Shown: positions 15,726 to 20,694 of the stretch, in pieces
Numbering within the stretch: position 1 is the first letter of the stretch
Layout: each line of letters opens with the position of its first letter
Assembly: GCA_964611645.1 (NCBI GenBank)
Contig: CAZTAO010000070.1
Span: forward strand, 1 to 20,694
Source of the DNA: CAZTAO01 sp964611645
Lineage (GTDB): Bacteria; Armatimonadota; UBA5829
DNA length: 20,694 nt
Direction: 5' to 3'
Notes under the pieces: model-generated
What the model was told of the DNA's origin: nothing
The model's input: the letters and a program-made list of their open reading frames with translations, nothing else
Database searches by the model: none
Program-made: the position numbers and the translations under genes

Positions 15726-16907
15726 CTACTGCACCGCCACCAGTTCTTTTTCTGCCGTGCTCGGCGTCTCCGATACATCGATCTCCCCGCTCATCAGTTT
15801 TGGCAATAGGATGTCTCGGGCCTGCTGGAGTTTTAGGTTCTGCTTCTTGAGCAATCGCACCTGCTGGAGTAGCGTATAGGCTTGGCTGCTAAACTCCAGC
15901 AGTACCCCTTTGCTTGGCAGAACCACGGGCATCTCTCTGAACGTTGATTTGTTGATCTCTCTGTACGTTGCACCATTTGCTCGCAAGATAATCTCTTCTC
16001 GACGCGATATGAGATTGTACAAGAGATACATTCTGTAGTATTGCTCGTGTGGAATCACAGAAATGAATCCCTGGTTAGTGCAGACTTCTCGATCAATCAC
16101 GCCGAAGAAGCCGACAGATGCCCGACTCGTCATGAGTATTGTATCTGCGGGGAGCATCTTTGCCGAACTGTTCCTCAATCCTCGTTCGGTTATCTTCTTC
16201 TCGGAGTCCAAGAGAACAAGGCATTCGTTCTTCGTTATGTCGGTAGGAGTGACCCAGGTGATCGTGCCGCCATCCCAATACTCTTGCTTACTCGTGGATG
16301 GAGTGCCACCGCCTATACTGTCGCACACATCTTGCATCTGCTTCCTCTCCCATCCCTCCGGCACGCCATCGACAATCCGAGCCGACTCGTAGCCGGGGAA
16401 ACGGAGGCGCACGAACCATTCCTGATAGATCATGCGCGCGGCCTCTTCCAGAAGCGCCATCCGACGCCGGTTGTTCTCGATCAGGTCATCGTATGCGGAG
16501 AGGATGTCGGCTATGCGGCGCTGCTCATCTGAATCAGGCAATCTGATGTCAATCTCGTGCAGCACATTCCGGTTTACTCCCGGGACCGCACCTGCACCGT
16601 TGAACAGAGCCAGACTTGCGCCTCTCAGAAGGTAGCTTACAAACCTGGGATTGTTCCCCTTGAAGTCCTTCACGTACAGAGCTGTATTGTGAGGCCAGTA
16701 GTCCTCTTCAACATAATAAACGGCCCCGAGCGTGCCGTAGCGTCCAGTGACAACTCCGGGCCCTTTCATCTTCGCCACGTTGTGATAGCCAGTGACTCCT
16801 GAAGAGGTGATAACAGGAACGACCCCGGGCAAACGTTGCTGTTCGGGCAGGTCGAATCCTCTGCTCAACGTTATTGCGATGCCAAGTTTGCACTGGCTGG
16901 AACTCAA
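15726..16907 (-). CDS. hsdS: Type I restriction-modification system, specificity subunit HsdS
   Basis: The 393-residue protein has two target recognition domains joined by the usual helical conserved regions. TRD1 covers about 5-122 (LGIAITLSRGFDLP, ITSSGVTGYHN). The central conserved region at 124-165 (DSDEQRRIADILSAYDDLIE) is the spacer helix. TRD2 covers about 183-335 (GWERKQMQDVCDSIGGGTPS). A distal helix ends in ARDILLPKLMSGEIDV. HsdS reads a bipartite DNA target, which cannot be deduced here. The start is TTG, overlapping the hsdM stop (TTGA), with GGAGGGG eight bases upstream inside hsdM, so the two are translationally coupled. Length is normal and no frameshift or recombination repeat is seen. 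Confidence 0.93.
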   Translation of the reverse strand: MSSSQCKLGIAITLSRGFDLPEQQRLPGVVPVITSSGVTGYHNVAKMKGPGVVTGRYGTLGAVYYVEEDYWPHNTALYVKDFKGNNPRFVSYLLRGASLALFNGAGAVPGVNRNVLHEIDIRLPDSDEQRRIADILSAYDDLIENNRRRMALLEEAARMIYQEWFVRLRFPGYESARIVDGVPEGWERKQMQDVCDSIGGGTPSTSKQEYWDGGTITWVTPTDITKNECLVLLDSEKKITERGLRNSSAKMLPADTILMTSRASVGFFGVIDREVCTNQGFISVIPHEQYYRMYLLYNLISRREEIILRANGATYREINKSTFREMPVVLPSKGVLLEFSSQAYTLLQQVRLLKKQNLKLQQARDILLPKLMSGEIDVSETPSTAEKELVAVQ

Positions 16908-18994
16908 ATGAACAGCCCCTCCAGATTCGTCTGAATCCTCGCCGCCAGATCCGCCGCCTCATCATTAAGCCCTGACAGCTCAGCGTGTATCTGCGTCAGC
17001 GCCTCCTCGAAATCAAAGTCCTCATCCTCTTCCTGTGGAGCGACGCCGACATATCGGCCGGGCGTGAGGCTCCAATCGGCATCTTCGATATCCTTGAGAT
17101 CGGCGAGCTTGCACAGGCCCGGAACATCAGTGTAAACAGCATCCGGGAATCTCTCCTGCAGCCAGACTATCTGCCTGTAGAAGTATCTCGTCTGCCGAAG
17201 CTGAGCGACAGCGTCCTGCCGCCTGGCATCAAGCTCTTTCAGGAGCCTGTTCATGGCGCGCAGGTCAACACCGGGTATCTGCTCGCAGTCTTCAGCGGTG
17301 ATGGCGTCCTTCGCCCGCTGCGCCAACTTCTGGAGAGAGTCTATGTTTTTCGCCAGAGCCTTCATCCGGTCAACAATCGGAGCGTACGACTCCCGAGCGC
17401 CGTGCTGAGCGGCATTGTCCTCGGGCATACCATCCTCTAGCTTCGCGCAGCGACCCTTTGCGTCGTCGATCAGCCCATCTTTGTCATCCTCGAACGCGTC
17501 AGCTTCGCCGGTCAACTCGCTTATCACACCAATGAGCGGTGACGGCTTCTCCGGTGATCTCTCACTATTCAAGATAGCTACGAACGGCTCGCAAACAGCC
17601 TGCAGCGCTGCGCTGTATACATCCATCACGTCCGGCAGAGCTTCGCACTCAGTGCAGATTTCTACGAAGTAGCGCTTCACCAGACCCAGGAATCGGTCCG
17701 TCTGCCCCCGGTATAGCCACACTATTGAGGTGAGGTTCGTAAGTTGCTCCGGTGAGAAGTCGTAGACAGTGCGGGTTACCTTGCGATGGAGGTTCCGCGC
17801 GTCCAGCATCAGCATTTTGTCCCGCAAGTGCGCCGGCTTCCCTTTGTCGAAGAACCATAGCTCACATGGCACGGTGCGGCTGTAGAAGAAGCCCGAGCGG
17901 ATAGAGATCATCACATCCACGTGGCCAGTCTTGACTATCTTTTCTCGGACGTCTTTCTCTTTGTTACCCGCGCTGGATGCCTGGCTGGACATAACAAACC
18001 CAGAACGCCCACTGCTATTGAGATACGAGTAGAAGTAAGATATCCAGAGATAGTTAGCATTCGGGACGTTCTTGTCCTTGTTCTCACCAGGCAGACCAAA
18101 CGGCAGGCGCCGATCACCCCGTACCTGGTCAACGGTCACCTTATCCACGTTGAACGGCGGGTTGGCCATAACGAAGTCGCATTCGCCGTATAGCTCGTGG
18201 GCGTCTTCGTAGAATGTGTTGGCTTCGCGGATGTCTCCTTCGAGCCCGTGGACTGCCAGGTTCATCTTAGCGAGTTTGATTGTGGTGGCGGTTTTCTCCT
18301 GGCCGAAGAATGTGACTTTGTGCGCCGTATCCTGCCCCTGGTTCTCGATGAAGTAGCTGGACTGGACAAACATGCCGCCCGAGCCGCAGGCGGGGTCCAG
18401 GACTGTGCCGTGATCCGGCTCAATCACATTGACGATAGTCTGAACGAGAGACGGTGGTGTGAAGAACTGACCATCATCGTGCGCGCCCTGCATGGAGAAC
18501 TTCATCAGGAAATACTCGTAGATGTGGCCGAACACATCACCACCTGCAGCGCGCAAGAGTTCCCTGTCAAAGATGCGAACAAGGTCTTCCAGCACTCTCT
18601 GTTCGAAGATGCCATATTCTCTCGGCAGCACGCCTGAAAGGAGCTCGGGAGACGACTCTTCAATCGCAAGCATCGCATTGTTTAGTTCATTACCAAGGTC
18701 TTTGTCATCAGTGAGGTTGGCCAGATAGTCATATCTGGATATCTCTGGTAGCCAAAGCGCCCGTCGGTGGGTGTAATCGGCCGGGATCAGGGGGCGGTTG
18801 GGCATACGGCCCGCTTTGATGTTTGCCTCGATCTCCTTGGTTGCGGCATTGAACCTGTTGGCCGCGTGACGAAGGAATATGATCCCGAGCACCGGCATGC
18901 AGTATTCGGTAGATGTGAGCTTCGAGTTCGCCCGGAGCTGGTCCGCAGCCTCCCAAAGATCGGTCTCAAGCCTTCTGATATCCAAGCCTGCCAT
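16904..18994 (-). CDS. hsdM: Type I restriction-modification system, DNA adenine methyltransferase subunit HsdM
   Basis: The 696-residue protein carries an N-terminal helical HsdM_N domain (about 8-150). The N6-adenine methyltransferase core follows, with QFFTPPSLVQTIV (176-188), SAM-binding motif I VLDPACGSGGMF (198-209) and catalytic motif IV NPPF (278-281). The C-terminal third is long, charged and helical (about 440-640), so the protein is longer than the roughly 500-residue enterobacterial HsdM. It methylates adenine in the HsdS-defined site to protect host DNA and forms the M2S core onto which HsdR docks. ATG 18994 is the assumed start. Its ribosome binding site (GGATGA-like) is weak. 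It is the first gene of the operon and is preceded by a structured leader and a TATAAT-type -10. Confidence 0.94.
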   Translation of the reverse strand: MAGLDIRRLETDLWEAADQLRANSKLTSTEYCMPVLGIIFLRHAANRFNAATKEIEANIKAGRMPNRPLIPADYTHRRALWLPEISRYDYLANLTDDKDLGNELNNAMLAIEESSPELLSGVLPREYGIFEQRVLEDLVRIFDRELLRAAGGDVFGHIYEYFLMKFSMQGAHDDGQFFTPPSLVQTIVNVIEPDHGTVLDPACGSGGMFVQSSYFIENQGQDTAHKVTFFGQEKTATTIKLAKMNLAVHGLEGDIREANTFYEDAHELYGECDFVMANPPFNVDKVTVDQVRGDRRLPFGLPGENKDKNVPNANYLWISYFYSYLNSSGRSGFVMSSQASSAGNKEKDVREKIVKTGHVDVMISIRSGFFYSRTVPCELWFFDKGKPAHLRDKMLMLDARNLHRKVTRTVYDFSPEQLTNLTSIVWLYRGQTDRFLGLVKRYFVEICTECEALPDVMDVYSAALQAVCEPFVAILNSERSPEKPSPLIGVISELTGEADAFEDDKDGLIDDAKGRCAKLEDGMPEDNAAQHGARESYAPIVDRMKALAKNIDSLQKLAQRAKDAITAEDCEQIPGVDLRAMNRLLKELDARRQDAVAQLRQTRYFYRQIVWLQERFPDAVYTDVPGLCKLADLKDIEDADWSLTPGRYVGVAPQEEDEDFDFEEALTQIHAELSGLNDEAADLAARIQTNLEGLFI

Positions 18995-19013
18995 GTTCAG
19001 TCATCCATTCATA

Positions 19014-19053
19014 GGGCCTTGATCTGGCCCGTATCACGAAGCATCGGCTTCGT
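19014..19053 (-). promoter_or_regulatory. Tandem hairpins in the hsdM leader
   Basis: Two perfect stems lie 20-60 bases upstream of hsdM. GGGCC 19014-19018 pairs with GGCCC 19026-19030 (7-base loop). ACGAAGC 19036-19042 pairs with GCTTCGT 19047-19053 (7 bp, 4-base loop). With the TATAAT at 19157-19152, the leader would be about 150 bases and structured. Neither stem has a U-tract, so they are not plain terminators. They could affect translation or message stability. Confidence 0.3.
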
Positions 19054-19151
19054 CTTCACGCACACTGTCATCCGTTCCGGCGGCCCCGGCCCACTCGCCA
19101 GACTCTTTGCCGCGAGGCTCACAGTGGCGACCGTGCTGACTTACTGGGGGT

Positions 19152-19157
19152 ATTATA
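19152..19157 (-). promoter_or_regulatory. -10 element, likely promoter of the hsd/STAND operon
   Basis: The minus strand has a perfect TATAAT here (context GAGTATAATACCCCC), about 158 bases before hsdM. The hexamer 17 bases upstream reads TGCATA, a poor -35, so an activator or an alternative site may be needed. No better promoter was seen closer to the gene. Confidence 0.4.
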
Positions 19158-19435
19158 CTCTGCATTAGCCCAAATATGCACCCCAGGTTGCCGGTTGGTA
19201 CCACCTGAGTAGGCTGTCATCGCACCGACAGGCCGTCGCCGCGTGTATTCGACACTTGCGCAGCCCATCAATCATAGCACAGAGCAATGACATGTACTGA
19301 CAATTACAGGCAGGAAACGGAGCGTTTTCGGCTGAGAATGTTTGGTGCTTGATGCACCCTCCGGTAGGCGTAAACGCCCGTTTCGGCCCCTCTGTGTGTC
19401 CTTCTCGATTTCTCTGGTTTGGACCCGTACGCCAA

Positions 19436-19732
19436 AACACGTGGCCCCCAAAACCTGAGACCACAAGATTCAGAGGGAGGGGCTGGAAAAGAGGGAATTC
19501 GGGTCAACAATGTCGATTACGTCAAAAAACCAGGGCCACGTGTTCGACGGCGTGGACATTGTGGAAATCGTCGATTCGTGCCTACGAAAACGCGAAAAGC
19601 CCGCCGATGGGTTGGCGGGCCGTGAGTAGTAGAGAGGGTCATCAGATTCTGTAGTGATGGCAGGCCAAGGGCAATCGGATTCGAAATGCCCTCCGCTGAA
19701 AACAGGGGGTTGGGGGGTGAGGAAACACGTGG
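19436..19732. repeat. Three copies of a CACGTG-centred motif
   Basis: AACACGTGGCCC at 19436-19447 recurs as a perfect inverted copy, GGGCCACGTGTT, at 19533-19544. Its core AACACGTGG recurs directly at 19724-19732. The centre CACGTG is itself palindromic. These are the only repeats noticed in this gene-poor stretch and could be protein-binding sites or traces of a small repeated element. Confidence 0.35.
19587..19620 (-). terminator. Intrinsic terminator, minus strand
   Basis: A 7-bp stem GCCCGCC (19605-19599 side) and GGCGGGC (19620-19614 side) with an 8-base loop is followed on the minus strand by TTTTCGCGTTTT (19598-19587). This is a good GC-rich stem plus T-tract. It would end transcription coming from the response regulator/phosphatase region on the right, and so insulate the hsd promoter further downstream. 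Confidence 0.6.
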
Positions 19733-19853
19733 ACTCGTCGAATCCGGAACCTAAAGTGGCGGGATTCGGGAGGCTGCTACTTGGCAAGCCGAGTGAATGG
19801 AGTCGTCCAGCGCGACAATTTCAGAAACGTTGCAGCAACGGGGCGCGTGGGTT

Positions 19854-20090
19854 CTAAGACAGTATCTTGATCACGAGACAGGTTAGATCGTCGATGACCT
19901 GGTTGGGCCGCGTGAAGTCCTGCAAAAGTCGGCCATAATGCGCTCCACAAGTCGCCTGGCGGTGCAGTCGCGCATTTCGCAGTCCTGGCCAGCCTGTTTG
20001 TACTAAAGAACTTCCCGGCGTCGTTCTGCGAATCGGTTACACCATCGGAGTAGAAAAGGAAGACGCGAACATCAATGCTCATGCTCGCGA
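19854..20090 (-). pseudogene. Remnant of a SpoIIE/RsbU-type PP2C phosphatase domain
   Basis: On the minus strand, ASMSIDVRVFLFYSDGVTDS continues to GKFFSTNRLAR, the C-terminal motif of SpoIIE-type serine phosphatases (LLLYSDGVTEA...). The homologous reading then shifts frame to DCTARRLVERIMADF and again to LQDFTRPNQVIDDLT, followed by CLVIKILS and TAG at 19856-19854. The metal-binding DGVT and DDLT motifs survive, but in different frames, so the domain cannot be made as one chain unless the sequence has two indel errors. Upstream (20090-20205) there is a stop in frame and no GH-type core, so the gene is also 5'-truncated. Intact relatives usually pair with response-regulator modules, and a receiver gene lies immediately upstream on the same strand. 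Confidence 0.65.
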
Positions 20091-20209
20091 GCCTGTCTTT
20101 CCGCGCCCGGCGCCGTATCTATTCCCCACTTGCGTGACTTCGCGTCCGATGTCCCATGTTGCTAGAGAGACGCCCACCTTCCCTTATTGGTTTAGTTATT
20201 GCCCGTCGA

Positions 20210-20641
20210 TCACTTCGGCGGCTCATTTACCGTGAGCCAGTAGAGGCCCAGGTTGCCGATAGTGTCGGTGAACACCTCGGAAGTCACGGGCTTTACTACA
20301 TAGCTGTTCGCGCCTAAAGCATAGGCGTTTCTGATGTCCGAGTCCTCCTGTGAGGAGGTCAAGATCACCACAGGGATGCCTCGCGTACTTTCCTCTACCT
20401 TAATCGCCTTCAACACGTCGAGTCCACTTACCTTCGGCAACTTGAGGTCGAGAATGATCACTTTCGGTGGCTGAGAAACATCCCGGTGTGCAAAGGCACC
20501 GCGACGGAAGATGAAGTCTAGGGCCTCAGCGCCGTCAACCAGTACGGAAACTGTATTGGCTATGTTGCGCTTCCTGATTGCCCTGATAGTCAATTCCGCG
20601 TCACAGGGGTTATCCTCCACCAGCAGAATGTCTACAATGGG
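20210..20641 (-). CDS. Single-domain response regulator (CheY/Rcp1-like), start lost
   Basis: The readable protein is a lone receiver domain: acidic patch ILLVEDNP, phospho-acceptor Asp in VIILDLKLPKVSG, conserved TSS in VVILTSSQED, and Lys in NSYVVKPV. It ends IGNLGLYWLTVNEPPK. This tail and the extended LDFIFRRGAFAHRD segment are typical of Rcp1-like regulators that serve bacteriophytochrome or hybrid kinases. It has no output domain and would act by protein contacts. The first usable canonical start is GTG 20620, but that lies inside the first conserved strand (LLVEDNP). Homologous sequence continues upstream to ATT/CCC at 20636-20641 without ATG, GTG or TTG. The natural start is therefore missing, most simply because an insertion element begins at about 20642. 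Function is doubtful. Confidence 0.75.
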   Translation of the reverse strand, partial: PIVDILLVEDNPCDAELTIRAIRKRNIANTVSVLVDGAEALDFIFRRGAFAHRDVSQPPKVIILDLKLPKVSGLDVLKAIKVEESTRGIPVVILTSSQEDSDIRNAYALGANSYVVKPVTSEVFTDTIGNLGLYWLTVNEPPK

Positions 20642-20694
20642 TGCCCCGCCCCCGGTTTTTCTTGGACACAGAAATGAGGTAAACTGTGTCTATG
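20642..20694 (+). mobile_element. Probable left end of an IS3-family insertion sequence
   Basis: From TGCCCCGCCCCCGG the sequence runs through TTTTTCTTGGACACAG, resembling IS3-family termini (TG..., C-rich, then GGACAC). GAGGT at 20676-20680 and an ATG in the last three bases (20692-20694) fit the start of a transposase orfA reading out of the window. The coding homology of the response regulator stops at this same point, as expected for an insertion. The rest of the element is outside the window, so the assignment rests on the terminus pattern and the broken gene. Confidence 0.4.
20665..20690. repeat. Perfect 7-bp inverted repeat before the presumed transposase start
   Basis: GACACAG (20665-20671) is inverted as CTGTGTC (20684-20690) across 12 bases that contain the GAGGT ribosome binding site. 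If transcribed rightward, the hairpin would present the site in its loop just before ATG 20692, a plausible means of limiting transposase translation. Confidence 0.4.

Larger units (their letters stand above)
19165..19853. other. Long stretch without a convincing gene
   Basis: About 690 bases between the hsd promoter region and the phosphatase remnant. Frames of 60-105 codons exist on both strands, but they overlap one another, lack good ribosome binding sites and give low-complexity or Cys/Trp/Pro-rich products. Visible structure is limited to small hairpins near 19352-19376 (GGTGC/GCACC, GGCG/CGCC), three CACGTG sites, a G-rich run near 19703-19718 and a minus-strand terminator at 19587-19620. 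It may be decayed accessory DNA. Confidence 0.4.

Noticed and set aside
15041..15850. 269-codon plus-strand frame across the hsdR start and hsdS end
   Set aside because: It is antisense to motif-bearing hsdR and hsdS and its product shows no recognisable domain; it is a shadow of their codon usage.
19165..19464. 99-codon minus-strand frame
   Set aside because: Cys/Trp/Pro-rich product without domain, no good ribosome binding site, overlaps other equally poor frames and the hsd promoter region.
20618..20620. GTG as true start of the right-hand response regulator
   Set aside because: It cuts through the conserved first strand and acidic motif (ILLVEDNP), removing residues that all receiver domains need.
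1..20694. CRISPR array or retron
   Set aside because: No regularly spaced direct repeats, cas genes, or reverse transcriptase were seen anywhere in the window.

Overview
The window is bacterial DNA of moderately high GC with compact operons, Shine-Dalgarno motifs before nearly every gene, and frequent GTG/TTG starts. No rRNA, tRNA or phylogenetic marker is present, so the phylum cannot be fixed. The giant secreted Ig/PKD-like protein and free-standing response regulators would suit an environmental, possibly uncultivated lineage, but that is only an impression.

Layout: (1) 1-5700, + strand: the 3' tail of an unidentified gene, then a 1808-residue exported protein with N-terminal helical domains, Ig/PKD-like modules and a TolA-like Ala/Lys/Glu-rich coiled coil, followed by inverted repeats. 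(2) 5774-6145, - strand: a two-gene operon encoding a 34-residue Lys-rich miniprotein and an 82-residue LuxR-type HTH-only protein. (3) 6159-7369: an intergenic region with a palindrome-containing promoter candidate, an orphan OmpR-family response regulator and a 70-residue membrane protein. (4) 18994-7435, - strand: an operon hsdM-hsdS-hsdR followed by a 1378-residue protein (N-terminal HsdR_N-like PD-(D/E)XK nuclease, STAND/NACHT-like P-loop NTPase, long HEAT-like solenoid) and a 209-residue PD-(D/E)XK-like protein. (5) 18995-20694: a structured hsdM leader with a promoter candidate, about 700 bases without a convincing gene, a minus-strand terminator, a frameshifted SpoIIE/PP2C phosphatase remnant, a single-domain response regulator that has lost its start, and what looks like the left end of an IS3-family element running off the window.

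The most interesting unit is the defence operon. HsdM, HsdS and HsdR form a complete type I restriction-modification system. The downstream STAND nuclease has the effector-NTPase-sensor layout of Avs-type antiviral proteins, but with an HsdR-like nuclease as effector and HEAT-like repeats as the presumed sensor. Its position directly behind hsdR, with a second nuclease-like gene after it, suggests a composite system in which the STAND protein may back up or guard the restriction enzyme, much as PrrC guards EcoprrI. That coupling is inference; the domains and gene order are read from the sequence.
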